Source: Pseudomonas sp. Q11 (lineage in GTDB: Bacteria > Pseudomonadota > Gammaproteobacteria > Pseudomonadales > Pseudomonadaceae). Taken from it: DNA of 64,000 bases. The position numbers and the translations under genes were made by a program. The notes under the pieces were generated by a model that was not told where the DNA came from, made no database searches, and saw only the letters and a program-made list of their open reading frames with translations. The stretch spans positions 409,127 through 473,126 of the forward strand of contig NZ_JAKNQY010000001.1 in NCBI RefSeq assembly GCF_024494355.1, written 5' to 3'. Shown one piece after another: positions 1-9,448 of the stretch; positions within the stretch are counted from its first letter, which is position 1, and every line of letters starts with the position of its first letter.

Positions 1-2
1 CC

Positions 3-518
3 ATCGTGTTCGAAGGACCGGAGGACTACCACGCCCGGATCGACGACCCGGCGCTGGACATCGACGAACGCTGCATCCTGGTCATCCGCGGTGTTGGCAC
101 CGTGGGTTACCCCGGCAGTGCCGAAGTGGTGAACATGGCCCCGCCGGCCGCGCTGATCAAACAGGGCATCGACTCCCTGCCCTGCCTCGGTGACGGGCGC
201 CAGAGCGGCACATCGGCGAGCCCGTCAATCCTCAACATGTCCCCTGAGGCGGCGGTGGGAGGCGGCTTGGCATTATTGAAAACCAACGACCGCCTGAAAG
301 TGGACCTGAACACACGCACCGTGAACCTGCTGATCGACGAGGCCGAGATGACCCGGCGCCGACTCGAATGGACGCCGAACATCCCGCCATCGCAAACGCC
401 CTGGCAGGAGCTTTATCGGCAGTTGGTGGGCCAGCTATCCACGGGGGGCTGCCTTGAACCTGCCACGTTGCACCTCAGAGTGATTGCCCGCAGCGGTGAG
501 CCGCGCCACTCTCACTGA
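3..518 (+). CDS. IlvD/Edd family dehydratase, C-terminal part (sugar-acid dehydratase type)
   Basis: This is the C-terminal end of a gene that begins before the window; the frame is open from base 3. The family dehydrates dihydroxy acids or sugar acids (6-phosphogluconate, pentonates, dihydroxyisovalerate) with an Fe-S cluster in the cytoplasm. The visible part carries the family's C-terminal swivel domain, including GVGTVGYPGSAEV and the GDGRQSGTSASPS segment followed by SPEAAVGGGLALL. GDGR-SGT-S plus AAxGGGLALL is closer to pentonate (arabinonate/xylonate) dehydratases than to IlvD proper, so a sugar-acid substrate is likely. The N-terminal Fe-S cysteines lie outside the window. It converges on the permease gene at 569. 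Confidence 0.85.
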   Translation: MVFEGPEDYHARIDDPALDIDERCILVIRGVGTVGYPGSAEVVNMAPPAALIKQGIDSLPCLGDGRQSGTSASPSILNMSPEAAVGGGLALLKTNDRLKVDLNTRTVNLLIDEAEMTRRRLEWTPNIPPSQTPWQELYRQLVGQLSTGGCLEPATLHLRVIARSGEPRHSH

Positions 519-568
519 CGAAGGCGAGCCTGTTCGTTGACCCACTACCGCTCGGACTGCATGGTGGC

Positions 569-2017
569 TTAGAGCTTGTGGCTGCCCAATGCCAGGTACC
601 GCTGCGGTGACGCCTTACGAAGTCGGGCCGCCAGAAATACACCCGCCAACAGGGCCACGGGAATAATCGCGCAGAGACCGTATGACAAGGCCTTGCTGGC
701 GCCCGTCAACACATCGAAATGCATGACCGCGATGACCAGGACCGACAATAGGGCAAGACAAGAAAAACCGGGGAAAATCCGCCCACGCCAAACGCCCAGC
801 TTGAGCTCAGGGTGGCGCCGGAAGAAGACGAAGACTGCTGCCGAAGTGATCGCCATCAGTAGAATCACGCAAAGCGTCGCCAAGTTGGACAGCCAGGCAA
901 ATAGCTGCAGGATCGGATCGGCATCCATGGCGGCGAAAATCAGCACGACCACGGCAGAAATCAGGCTCTGCAAAGCCGACCCCATATGGGGACTTTGGTG
1001 GACGCGATGAGTAGTACCCAACTGGCGCGGCAACAGGCCGTCACGCCCGATGGCGTAGAAGTAACGCGCCGCGGCGTTATGAAAAGCCAGCAGGCCGGCA
1101 TATATGCTGACCATGAACAGCACCCGGATAATCTGAGTCAGATACGGGCCGACGAAATGGTCGGACATGCCATAAATGAACGTGGTGGGATCCTGCAGGG
1201 CTTGCAGCGTTGCAACGATCTTGTCTGCCCCGACGCCCACCACCATCGACCAGACCGACAGCGCGTAGAAACCACCAATCAGCAATACCGAGCAGTAGGT
1301 GGCAATCGGAATGGTACGTTGCGGGTTCTTGGCCTCTTCGCCATAAATAGTCGTGGCCTCAAAGCCGATAAACGCCGCAAAGCAGAACAGCAAGCCGATT
1401 GACGGCGTGCCGCTGAACACATGGCTGCGATCAAACGAGTCCAGATTGATGCCGCTGTCGCCACCGGTTTTCAGAATGGCGAAATCCAGGGTCAGGATGG
1501 CCAGATACTCGGCAATGACCACAATCGACAGCAGCCGGGCCGAGAGATCGATCTTGCGATAACCCAGAATCGCGATGCTGGCCATGGCCATCAACGAGTA
1601 GGACCACCAGGGCAACTCCAGGCCGAAGACGCTGGCCATGGTGCCACTGACCACTCCCCCGAACATGCCATAGAGGCCGACCTGCAGGATATTGTAGGCA
1701 AACATCGCCAGCACCCCTGCCGCTCCTCCGGCCATCCCCCCCAGGCCTCGGGCGGTGAACGCATAGAAACCACCGGCGTTGGTGAGATGTCGGGACATGG
1801 TGGTGTAGCCCACTGAAAACGCGAGTAACACCAGCAAAGCCAGAAGCAACAATGCCGGTGTGCCGGCGCCATTGCCTAGCATGATGCCTATGGGGAAGCC
1901 TCCGGCGATGACACTCAAGGGGCTCGCCGCCGAAACCACGAAGAAGATGATGAAGCCGACACCCAGGGCGCCACGCTTGAGCTCCGTGGAGCTGTTGACC
2001 GGGGTAAATACACTCAT
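569..2017 (-). CDS. APC-superfamily amino acid/amine permease
   Basis: This 482-residue protein should be an inner-membrane secondary transporter of amino acids or amines. It is hydrophobic throughout with about 12 membrane segments. Near residues 30-50 it has the APC-type first helix (ASPLSVIAGGFPIGI) followed by a Gly-rich turn, and later the FIGFEATTIYGEEAKNP motif typical of the family. The reading frame stays open upstream to 2191, but I start it at the ATG at 2017. From there the protein begins MSVFTPVNSSTELKRG just before the first helix, with AAGG about eight bases upstream. It lies downstream of the IclR gene on the same strand and near an aminotransferase and aldehyde dehydrogenase, so it probably imports their substrate. 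The substrate itself cannot be read from the sequence. Confidence 0.85.
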   Translation of the reverse strand: MSVFTPVNSSTELKRGALGVGFIIFFVVSAASPLSVIAGGFPIGIMLGNGAGTPALLLLALLVLLAFSVGYTTMSRHLTNAGGFYAFTARGLGGMAGGAAGVLAMFAYNILQVGLYGMFGGVVSGTMASVFGLELPWWSYSLMAMASIAILGYRKIDLSARLLSIVVIAEYLAILTLDFAILKTGGDSGINLDSFDRSHVFSGTPSIGLLFCFAAFIGFEATTIYGEEAKNPQRTIPIATYCSVLLIGGFYALSVWSMVVGVGADKIVATLQALQDPTTFIYGMSDHFVGPYLTQIIRVLFMVSIYAGLLAFHNAAARYFYAIGRDGLLPRQLGTTHRVHQSPHMGSALQSLISAVVVLIFAAMDADPILQLFAWLSNLATLCVILLMAITSAAVFVFFRRHPELKLGVWRGRIFPGFSCLALLSVLVIAVMHFDVLTGASKALSYGLCAIIPVALLAGVFLAARLRKASPQRYLALGSHKL

Positions 2018-2270
2018 GTTATTGACCTTATTGTATGAGGCAGTCGCTGTGAGATCGGTGAGGTCAATCGCTACCGTCACCCAATAGCGTGTCGTGTTGT
2101 CGCACGCGGGCTTCGATCCTATGCCCGCCCGTGTGCACCCCACTATCCCAAATCGGTAACTCGCAGAGCTCGCCCCAAAAAAGTCAGTCAATCCGCAGGT
2201 TATTTCTGCTTATTCGGAGATAGCCGCCTGGCTTTTAATACCGCCAGCCATCCACCCGGCTCTTATCACC

Positions 2271-3011
2271 TCATTGCAAAGCGATACGTGTCGTCAGTTG
2301 CGCCGCCGCGCCCATCACCAGGTCACACAGGTAGCTGCGCTGAAACGCGTGGAACCGCTCACTGCGCCCAACCAGGGTCATGCTCCCGAGGATTCGCCGC
2401 TTTTCGTCGAAGATCGGCGCCGCCACGCCACTGCGTCCCGGGTACAGCTCACTTTCGCTGATGCAGTAACCTTGTTTGCGAATGGCGAGCAGGCTCTTGG
2501 TAAACGGCTTCCATTCCAGCCCCAGATGCAGCAATTGGTCCTGGTCCGCATGGGCATCATAGAGGCGTCGTATCTGGCGTGGCAGCAGATAAGCCAATAC
2601 CACCCGGGAGGTCGCGCTATGGAAAAGGTCGATCGGTCGTCCCTTGCCACCACCGACCGGGCCGGCATCGGAGCCACGCTGGATCAGCACATTGACCACT
2701 GAGTCGCCATGCCACTCGCTGACCAACGCATCCAGACCGGTGTCGGCGACCAGTTTGTCGACCAGGTCCCGACTGCACGCCAGCAGCGGATCGTAGTTCG
2801 CCATCTGATGCTCCAGCGTGATGATTCGCGGGCCCAGCGCGTAACCGCGCGGCAAGCGTTTCAACAAGCCGGCATCGCCCAGTTCGCGCAGATAGCGGTA
2901 GGCGGTGGCGGGCGTGTAGCCAAGCTCCCGGCAAATGATTTCCACGTCAATGAGCGGCTGTTCCGGGCGAAAGAGGTCGAAGACCTGGAGCAGGCGGCGA
3001 AGGCTATTCAT
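2271..3011 (-). CDS. IclR family transcriptional regulator
   Basis: This 246-residue protein has an N-terminal winged helix at about residues 1-60, in which CRELGYTPATAYRYLRELGDAGLL is the recognition helix region. A C-terminal IclR effector-binding domain follows (about 75-246), with the family's FHSATSRVVLAYLL and AAPIFDEKRRILGSMTL segments. Such proteins usually repress or activate one nearby catabolic operon in response to a small organic ligand. It sits between the permease (569) and the AraC regulator (3075), all leftward, so these three may be one transcript. The likely targets are the permease and the divergent aminotransferase/aldehyde dehydrogenase genes. The effector is unknown. 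Confidence 0.85.
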   Translation of the reverse strand: MNSLRRLLQVFDLFRPEQPLIDVEIICRELGYTPATAYRYLRELGDAGLLKRLPRGYALGPRIITLEHQMANYDPLLACSRDLVDKLVADTGLDALVSEWHGDSVVNVLIQRGSDAGPVGGGKGRPIDLFHSATSRVVLAYLLPRQIRRLYDAHADQDQLLHLGLEWKPFTKSLLAIRKQGYCISESELYPGRSGVAAPIFDEKRRILGSMTLVGRSERFHAFQRSYLCDLVMGAAAQLTTRIALQ

Positions 3012-3074
3012 GTTTTCTTGAGATCCTGATGAAGTGACAGCTCCCCCCGCTGCCGGGTACAGCGGGGTTGTTGT

Positions 3075-4037
3075 TCAGGCACGCGCGCAGACAGGGATGG
3101 CGGCACGGGCGGTTTGGGAGGGTAACTCTGCGAACAACGCCTGGTACTCCTCGGCAAAATGGCTGAGGTGGTAGAAGCCCCATTGGGCGGCGGCATCGCC
3201 GATCGAGAGATGGGAGGCCGGGGTAGACATCAACGTGCGCCGCACACCGTTGAGCCGAACCGAACGCAAGTAGTTCAGCGGGGTGGTCTCGGCCACCGAG
3301 CGGAAGCTGTTCTGCACCGTGCGCCGACTCACCTGGAGGCGCTGGCACAACTCGATCACGCTGGGCACATTGAGCATCTCGACAGTCGTTAGACGGTGGC
3401 ACTTCTCGACAATAAAGCTGCGCGTGGAGCTCGGGCTGCGCTGCTGCTTGTCGCAGGCCGGGTCGGTGAGCAGTTGCAACAACTCACCGAGCATCGCCTG
3501 CTCCAGCCCCTGCTCGCCCACGCTGTCGAGCGCTTCGTCGACAACGGCCAGAGAGAGCACCGCCAGCAATCGACGCCGGGCCTGGGCGAAGCGCTGCGCG
3601 GACACCCGGATCACCGGCTGGCGCAGCAACCGGCTGATTTCCCTGGCCGACGCTGTTTGCTCCAGCGCCTGCTCGAACCATTCGCGTTCGAATGTGATGG
3701 ACAACAGTTCCATGCCCATCGGCATATGGAACATGAACTCCTCGCCGCCGTGCAGAAAGAACAGGCTGCTGTCGTCCACCTCGCGACCTTGCATCCGCGT
3801 CGAACCCGGCACGTTGATCGGCACGGCAAAGCACATCTTGCCGCGCGGAGCCACGCCGTGCTGCACCACACGCTGGTTGATCTGCTCGCTGAACACGTGG
3901 CAACGCGCGGTGCTCAGCTGCATCAAAGAACTTTCGGCAAGGCCGGCGGTTAACTGGCTGTAGTCCTGGTTCCACTCCTGAATGGTGGCCGCATGGACAT
4001 GGATATCGCGAAAATGGCTGATCTGGTGGTTTTTCAT
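3075..4037 (-). CDS. AraC family transcriptional regulator
   Basis: This 320-residue protein has a long N-terminal sensing domain and a C-terminal double helix-turn-helix at about residues 215-312. The first helix-turn-helix (VIELCQRLQVSRRTVQNSF) and second (SIGDAAAQWGFYHLSHFAEEY) are clear, with the NYLRSVRLNGVRRTL linker between them. The N-terminal architecture resembles EutR/FeaR-like activators that respond to amines or their aldehydes, which suits its place divergent from a class III aminotransferase and an aldehyde dehydrogenase. The shared intergenic region is 216 bp (4038-4253). The ligand is inferred from context only. GAGG lies rather far upstream of the chosen ATG. Confidence 0.85.
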   Translation of the reverse strand: MKNHQISHFRDIHVHAATIQEWNQDYSQLTAGLAESSLMQLSTARCHVFSEQINQRVVQHGVAPRGKMCFAVPINVPGSTRMQGREVDDSSLFFLHGGEEFMFHMPMGMELLSITFEREWFEQALEQTASAREISRLLRQPVIRVSAQRFAQARRRLLAVLSLAVVDEALDSVGEQGLEQAMLGELLQLLTDPACDKQQRSPSSTRSFIVEKCHRLTTVEMLNVPSVIELCQRLQVSRRTVQNSFRSVAETTPLNYLRSVRLNGVRRTLMSTPASHLSIGDAAAQWGFYHLSHFAEEYQALFAELPSQTARAAIPVCARA

Positions 4038-4253
4038 GATGCGCGAAAACCTCGGCCGATATTATTGTTTTTTGCCCGCGTTTATTTGCGATATTCGCAC
4101 ATAGATAAAATAGCGCATAGCTAATTCTCGTATCTGCCACTCGTCGAAACCGGCGGGTGGGGTCGGCTCGTCTATTTGCCGATTCGGGATAACGGCCAGG
4201 GACGCTCCATGAGAATGATCGGCACACTGAAAACGCCATCCAGAGAGTTCGTC

Positions 4254-5630
4254 ATGAGTGAATCCAAACTAGAATCCCTACACTTCGCGGATGCCCCGCG
4301 GATTATTTCCAGCACACTGCCCGGCCCCCTGACCCGCGAGGCCCTGGCGTTATCGGCGCGTACCGAGTCGATGGCGCGTGGCGGCGGCCGCATGCCCATC
4401 GCCATGGACCGCGCGTTCGGCGCGACTTTCAAGGACCCGGATGGCAACACCTATATCGATCTGTCCGCAGGCGTGGGCGTCAGCAGCGTAGGCCGCTGCC
4501 ACCCCAAGGTGGTACAAGCGATCCGCGAACAGTCCGAGGTGCTGATGCATGCCCTGGAAATCAACAGCACCCGGCGCACCGAACTGGCCGCCAAGCTCTC
4601 GGAGATCGCTCCCGACGGCCTGCGCGGCGACTGCATCACCTTCTTCACGCAAAGCGGCAGCGATGCGCTGGAGGCCGCGATCAAGTTCGCCAAGCGCATC
4701 ACCGGGCGCCACCAGATCCTCGCCTTCCACGGCGGCTACCACGGCGTGTGGAACGCCTCCGGCGCCCTGACTACCGGCACGGCCTACCGCAAGGGCTACG
4801 GTCCGATGATGGGCGGCGTGATTCACGCGCCCTACCCCTATGCCTACCGCTTTCCCTTCGACACCACGCACAAAAGCGCCGAGCAGATCGCCGGCGACTA
4901 CGTGGACTATCTGCTGAACAGCCCCTACACCGCCGCCGATGACGTGGCGGCCGTGATCGTGGAACCGGTACAGGGCGAAGGCGGCTACGTGCCGCCCTCG
5001 CCAGAGTTCCTGCAACTGTTGCGCAAGGCCTGTGATCGCGCCGGCGCGCTGCTGATCGTGGATGAAGTACAGTCCGGCGCCGGGCGTACCGGCAAGATGT
5101 GGGCAGTCGAACATTCCGGCGTGAAACCCGACATGCTGACCTTCGGCAAGGGCATCGGCAGCGACCTGCCAATGGCAGGGCTGATCATGCGCTCGGACCT
5201 CGCGGCCTTGATTCCCGACGGCTCAATGCCCAACACCTTCGCCGCCAACTCGTTGTCCGCGGCCGTGGCGCTGACCAATATCAGCATACTGCAGGACCCG
5301 GAGCTCGGTCTGCTCGAGCGTGCCCACACCCTGGGACTGGAGGCGCAGGAACGTATCCGTGGCTTCAACAGCCCATTCGTTGGCGAAGTCCGCGGCCGCG
5401 GTCTGATGATCGGTATCGAACTCGTCGAAGACCCCATCACCAAGACACCGCTGGAAGGCGCCAAGATCGGTCAGCTCATGGGCTACCTGATGAACCACGG
5501 TGTGCTGATGATCCCGTGCGGACGCTACAGCAACGTGATGCGCGTGATGCCCTCGCTGACGATCCCGCGCTCACTGTTCTTCAAGGCCCTGGACATCTTC
5601 GGCGACGCCCTGGCCTCCCTCAAGGCATGA
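4254..5630 (+). CDS. Class III (PLP) aminotransferase
   Basis: This 458-residue fold-type I enzyme transfers an amino group, probably from a diamine, omega-amino acid or 2,4-diaminobutyrate-type donor, to a 2-oxo acid. The class III signatures are present: TQSGSDALEAAIK (about 132-144), the IVDEVQSGAGRTG strand with the PLP-pyridine Asp at about 270, and TFGKGIG with the PLP lysine at about 299. The frame is open from 4176, but I prefer the ATG at 4254 (MSESKLESL) with AGAGAG upstream; in-frame ATGs at 4176 and 4209 are alternatives. It is followed 44 bp later by an aldehyde dehydrogenase. The pair would deaminate a terminal amine and oxidise the resulting semialdehyde. The exact substrate is not determinable here. 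Confidence 0.85.
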   Translation: MSESKLESLHFADAPRIISSTLPGPLTREALALSARTESMARGGGRMPIAMDRAFGATFKDPDGNTYIDLSAGVGVSSVGRCHPKVVQAIREQSEVLMHALEINSTRRTELAAKLSEIAPDGLRGDCITFFTQSGSDALEAAIKFAKRITGRHQILAFHGGYHGVWNASGALTTGTAYRKGYGPMMGGVIHAPYPYAYRFPFDTTHKSAEQIAGDYVDYLLNSPYTAADDVAAVIVEPVQGEGGYVPPSPEFLQLLRKACDRAGALLIVDEVQSGAGRTGKMWAVEHSGVKPDMLTFGKGIGSDLPMAGLIMRSDLAALIPDGSMPNTFAANSLSAAVALTNISILQDPELGLLERAHTLGLEAQERIRGFNSPFVGEVRGRGLMIGIELVEDPITKTPLEGAKIGQLMGYLMNHGVLMIPCGRYSNVMRVMPSLTIPRSLFFKALDIFGDALASLKA

Positions 5631-5674
5631 GGTGTGTCACCTCCGACCATTCCCCATCACGCATGGACACCTAC

Positions 5675-7129
5675 ATGACTCAGTACCTGAAACACTTCAT
5701 CCAGGGTGCGCCCTTCGAAGCCAGCGACGGAGGTCGTATTCCTCTTATCAACCCCGTGACCGAACAGGTCAACGGCAGCTGCGCAAGCGGTACCGCCGAG
5801 GATGTGGACCGCGCCGTGGCAGCGGCGCGCGCCCAACTTGAGGGGGGCGCCTGGAGCCGCCTGGACGGCGCCCAGCGCGGTCGCCTGTTGTCGAAACTGG
5901 CTGACCTGGTGGAGCGCGACAGCGAATTGCTGGCCGATATGGACGCCAACGCCATCGGTCGCTCACCGCTCGAACCACGCCGGATGGACCTGCCCAACGC
6001 AATCGCCAACCTGCGCGCCGCCGCCGGCTGGGCCAACCAGCTTGAAGGGCGCACCATTCCCACCGGCGGCTACTTCGGCAGCAAAACCCTCTCGTACACC
6101 GTACGTGAGCCGGTAGGTGTGGTCGGTGCCATCGTGCCGTGGAACTCACCGCTGATGATCACCGTGTGGAAGCTCGCCGCATTGCTGGCGGCAGGCTGCA
6201 CCGTGGTCATCAAACCCTCGGAAGAAACCCCGCAATCGGCCCTGCATCTGGCAGCACTGGCTCAAGAAGCGGGATTTCCCGACGGCGTGATCAACGTGGT
6301 CACCGGTTACGGTGCGCAGGTGGGTCGAGCCCTGTGCGAACACCCGCACGTCGCCAAGATCAGCTTCACCGGCAGCCCCGAGGCCGGGCGCGAGATCCAG
6401 CGTACCGCCGGAGTCCTGTTCAAGCGTGTGGCGCTGGAACTGGGCGGCAAGAGCCCACAGATTGTGTTCGACGATGCGCCCTTCGATGACGCGCTGTTTG
6501 GCTGCACGCTGGGCCTGTTCGTCAACCAGGGGCAGATCTGTGCCGCCGGCTCGCGCATCCTGGTACACCGCAGCCTGGCCGAGCGCTTCGCCGCGGCGCT
6601 TGCCGAGGCCGCGCGCGCGGTCAAGGTAGGCGACCCTCGCGAGCCTGGCGTACAGATGGGGCCGGTAGCCAAGAAAGCGCAGTTCGATCGCGTCAACCGT
6701 TACATCCAGATGGGTATCGACCAAGGCGCCTCTTTGTTGGCCGGCGGTGTATCCACCCCGGAGCAAGGCTGGTTCGTGCGACCGACGATCTTCGCCAACG
6801 CCCGCAATGACATGACGATTGCCCAGGACGAAATTTTCGGCCCCGTCGGCACGGTCATCACGTTCGACAGCGAAGAAGAGGCTGTGGCACTGGCCAACGA
6901 TAGCGCCTACGGCCTGGCGGCCACAGTCTGGACGACCGATCTGGTACGTGCGCACCGCGTGGCCGCTGCGGTAAAGGCCGGCGCCATCGGCGTCAACTGC
7001 TGGAGCCCGCTGGACGCCAACCTGCCATGGGGCGGCGTCAAGGCCAGCGGCATTGGTCGTGAAGGTGGGCTTGCCGGTGCGCTGGCCTACACCGAGGAGA
7101 AAGTCATCACCGTGCTACTGCCCACCTGA
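5675..7129 (+). CDS. NAD(P)-dependent aldehyde dehydrogenase
   Basis: This 484-residue enzyme oxidises an aldehyde to an acid in the cytoplasm. All key residues are visible: the oxyanion Asn in PWNSP (about 157), the general-base Glu in LELGGK (about 255), the nucleophilic Cys in NQGQICAAG (about 289), and the cofactor-binding FTGSPEAG at about 231-238. The EIFGPV motif is near the C-terminal third. The frame continues upstream in antiphase to the aminotransferase gene, so the true start must be after 5630: either ATG at 5663 (MDTYMTQ) or ATG at 5675 (MTQYLKHF). I use 5675 because it matches the usual N-terminus; neither has a strong ribosome site. It likely oxidises the semialdehyde made by the aminotransferase. 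Confidence 0.85.
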   Translation: MTQYLKHFIQGAPFEASDGGRIPLINPVTEQVNGSCASGTAEDVDRAVAAARAQLEGGAWSRLDGAQRGRLLSKLADLVERDSELLADMDANAIGRSPLEPRRMDLPNAIANLRAAAGWANQLEGRTIPTGGYFGSKTLSYTVREPVGVVGAIVPWNSPLMITVWKLAALLAAGCTVVIKPSEETPQSALHLAALAQEAGFPDGVINVVTGYGAQVGRALCEHPHVAKISFTGSPEAGREIQRTAGVLFKRVALELGGKSPQIVFDDAPFDDALFGCTLGLFVNQGQICAAGSRILVHRSLAERFAAALAEAARAVKVGDPREPGVQMGPVAKKAQFDRVNRYIQMGIDQGASLLAGGVSTPEQGWFVRPTIFANARNDMTIAQDEIFGPVGTVITFDSEEEAVALANDSAYGLAATVWTTDLVRAHRVAAAVKAGAIGVNCWSPLDANLPWGGVKASGIGREGGLAGALAYTEEKVITVLLPT

Positions 7130-7224
7130 GAAAACTCACTGCACCTACCCTCTCAGGGCCTTGGGTCCCGAGGGGGTATGAATCGTGCATTTTCGATGCC
7201 TTGATGATCAATGAAGAGACTGCG

Positions 7225-7788
7225 ATGAACACCCTAAAACAAGCGACAATTGATCGGTATCCGACCTCCCTGCGCATGCTGCACTGGGTGCGTGCCATCG
7301 TCATAGCCGGCCTGCTCTGGGCCGGCTGGCATATGACCGGGCTTGATGATGAAGTGGCGAGCAAGTATGAGCTCTATTACCCATGGCACAAATCCTTCGG
7401 GGTGCTGGCATTCCTGTTGGTGCTGGTCCAGATCGCCCTGCGTTGGCGTACCCCCACGCTTCCGCAACCACCGCAAACACTGGCCGGGCATGAGCGATTC
7501 CTGTCGCGTTTTGTGCAACGTTCCATGTACGTACTGATCGTGGCCGTACCGTTGATGGGCTATTCGATGTCGAGCAGCTACACCATGAGCGACGGCGTGT
7601 TCTTTTTTGGCGTGAACCTCCCGGAGCTGCTGGCGAAGAATGACGATTTGTTCGTCGTGTTCCAATGGCTGCACAAAGTGCTGGCCTATACCCTGCTCGG
7701 GCTGATCCTGTTGCATGTCGTGGGCGCCCTCAAGCACCGCTTCCTCGACCGGGACCCTCGAAACGACGTCTTGCGGCGCATGCTGTGA
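7225..7788 (+). CDS. Cytochrome b561 family protein
   Basis: This 187-residue, four-helix inner-membrane dihaem cytochrome is of the bacterial b561 type that oxidises ubiquinol. Four candidate haem-ligand histidines sit in or beside helices: LHWV near the N-terminus, PWHKSFG, WLHKVLAY and LLHVVGALKHR. In-frame ATGs exist earlier (7201, 7204), but the ATG at 7225 is preceded by AAGAGA at good spacing and gives the usual short cytoplasmic N-terminus. It lies 95 bp after the aldehyde dehydrogenase on the same strand. Whether it is functionally tied to that pair or merely adjacent cannot be told. It converges on the porin gene. Confidence 0.85.
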   Translation: MNTLKQATIDRYPTSLRMLHWVRAIVIAGLLWAGWHMTGLDDEVASKYELYYPWHKSFGVLAFLLVLVQIALRWRTPTLPQPPQTLAGHERFLSRFVQRSMYVLIVAVPLMGYSMSSSYTMSDGVFFFGVNLPELLAKNDDLFVVFQWLHKVLAYTLLGLILLHVVGALKHRFLDRDPRNDVLRRML

Positions 7789-7817
7789 CTGAATCACGGC
7801 TCGGTGAATGCAGGGAT

Positions 7818-7836
7818 GCGCCACCGTTGGTGACGC
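7818..7836. terminator. Possible bidirectional hairpin between convergent genes
   Basis: GCGCCACC-gtt-GGTGACGC pairs as an 8-bp stem with one mismatch, and AGGG/CCCT flanks can extend it. It lies in the 84-bp gap between the b561 and porin stop codons. There is no strong T-run, so termination activity is uncertain. Confidence 0.3.
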
Positions 7837-7872
7837 CCCTGGTCTAACTATTCTTACGTCGCAAACAGCGGC

Positions 7873-9210
7873 TCAGAATGCGACCCAAACAATGAATTGG
7901 AAGTAGGTGTTGAGCGATGCGCTACCACTCTGGTTGCCTCCGTTGCCGAGCCACTTGTCAGGCTTGTAGAAACCAACGAGCGGCGAGAGCGTGATGTTAT
8001 CCGTCACCATCCAATCCAGAAACAGATTGACCTCACGCGCACTGTAATCCTGATCTTGCCGATCAGAGAGCTGATGGTAGTCGAAGTACATTGCGTTAAG
8101 GGTCAACTTATCGGTCGGGTTGACTGAGAGCAGCACGTCGCTGATACGCATGTTCGAGGTGACTGAGCCGGCGTAGTTCACACCGATCTCACCCTGGTAA
8201 CGTTTGCGGTAGCCGCCCTGAAACAGGAAGTCCCACCCTTCGGAGTAACGCGCGTAGCGATAGCTCACCGTCGGTTGCCATTTGACATCGGCAAAGGTGT
8301 AGCCCGCATCAAAGAACATCGCCCGCTGCGAGCCCGAACGTTTTTCCTGGCGCGCCACCTCGAACGCGAAGTCGGCATTCTCGATGCCAGCATTGCCCTG
8401 GCCACGGATGCTGTAGATATCCATGCCCTTGCGCTCACCCCGATCGGCAAAAACGTATCGCTCTTCGACATCCAGGCCACGCACGTACGTCGAACCGATC
8501 GAGCCAATGGGCGTCGTGTAGTCGATGGTGGCGGCCGCCACTTCGGTCTTCGACTGCCCGGGATTATCCGATTTCAACCATATCAGGCTACCGTGAAGGC
8601 CCTGCGTACCACCCACCTTGAGGACAGCGGTGTTCCCGAACGCCAATCGCGGGCCCAGGTAAAAGGCTCCGCCGCGATTGAACCGGCCATCCGCTACGCC
8701 CTCGATAGGGTTGAAGGCATTTCCGGGGGCGAACCCATCATCGGTGATCAGAAAACCGTCCACCGTAACGACCTGTCGGCCAAAGGAGAAATCAACGCCG
8801 TCCGTGCCCAGCGCCGGAATCAGATCACCCGACTTCCAGCCCAGGTAGGCGTCTTCCACGGCTGTTTCCCTTTCATTCCCGGCGGTGAGTGATCCTGCGT
8901 CCCCATCACCCCATGATCCCGTACTGATCAGACTGAATCCGCCGTAGATCGAACCTGCACCGATCTTATCCGTCGTGCCGTTTACACCATACTTGGCGAA
9001 GCCTTCCTGCCATCGCATCCTGCCGGGCTCTGCTTCGGGGTCGCCGATGTAATTCTTTTCGCTGCCGAACCAGCCAAATCCCGCCCACAGCTCGGCGTTC
9101 AGCACGGTGGCACCTTCATTTTCATTGTAGAGCTCGTAGCCATGAGCCTGGGGCTCAAATGCACAGAGTGCGACCAGCGAAAGCAATGGGGCGTAAGGGG
9201 GGGTGCGCAT
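7873..9210 (-). CDS. Outer-membrane beta-barrel porin (alginate-export-like)
   Basis: This 445-residue protein has an N-terminal signal peptide cleaved near Ala-Hisx-Gly (residues about 1-23). Alternating hydrophobic and polar strands follow throughout, and it ends in an aromatic C-terminus (WVAF), as in BAM-inserted barrels. The N-terminal half, with the GRQVVTVDGFLI strand, resembles the alginate-export/DUF1302-like porins of pseudomonads rather than OprD. AGGAGA sits just before the ATG. It is divergent from the coupled operon starting at 9449, with 238 bp between them, so it may provide outer-membrane entry for whatever that operon handles. The substrate is unknown. Confidence 0.75.
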   Translation of the reverse strand: MRTPPYAPLLSLVALCAFEPQAHGYELYNENEGATVLNAELWAGFGWFGSEKNYIGDPEAEPGRMRWQEGFAKYGVNGTTDKIGAGSIYGGFSLISTGSWGDGDAGSLTAGNERETAVEDAYLGWKSGDLIPALGTDGVDFSFGRQVVTVDGFLITDDGFAPGNAFNPIEGVADGRFNRGGAFYLGPRLAFGNTAVLKVGGTQGLHGSLIWLKSDNPGQSKTEVAAATIDYTTPIGSIGSTYVRGLDVEERYVFADRGERKGMDIYSIRGQGNAGIENADFAFEVARQEKRSGSQRAMFFDAGYTFADVKWQPTVSYRYARYSEGWDFLFQGGYRKRYQGEIGVNYAGSVTSNMRISDVLLSVNPTDKLTLNAMYFDYHQLSDRQDQDYSAREVNLFLDWMVTDNITLSPLVGFYKPDKWLGNGGNQSGSASLNTYFQFIVWVAF

Positions 9211-9448
9211 GACGTCTCTCCTGTTTTTATATTTATGAGGCGAGGCGCGAGTGTTCCGCCTGGGTTGCGCAAGCGGTAACCCAAATCAGCACTTGCAGGG
9301 GCTCGATGCCCGTTTCTTCGTGCGCGTTATCCCTTCTCTGCAATAAACATTTCCACGACGGGCAGCGGTTGCCGTTTTGGGCTACGGCCCCTGCTCCCAT
9401 CCCCCTATGCTGGGCCCATAAGAACGTATAAAAACCGAGGCACTCGCC

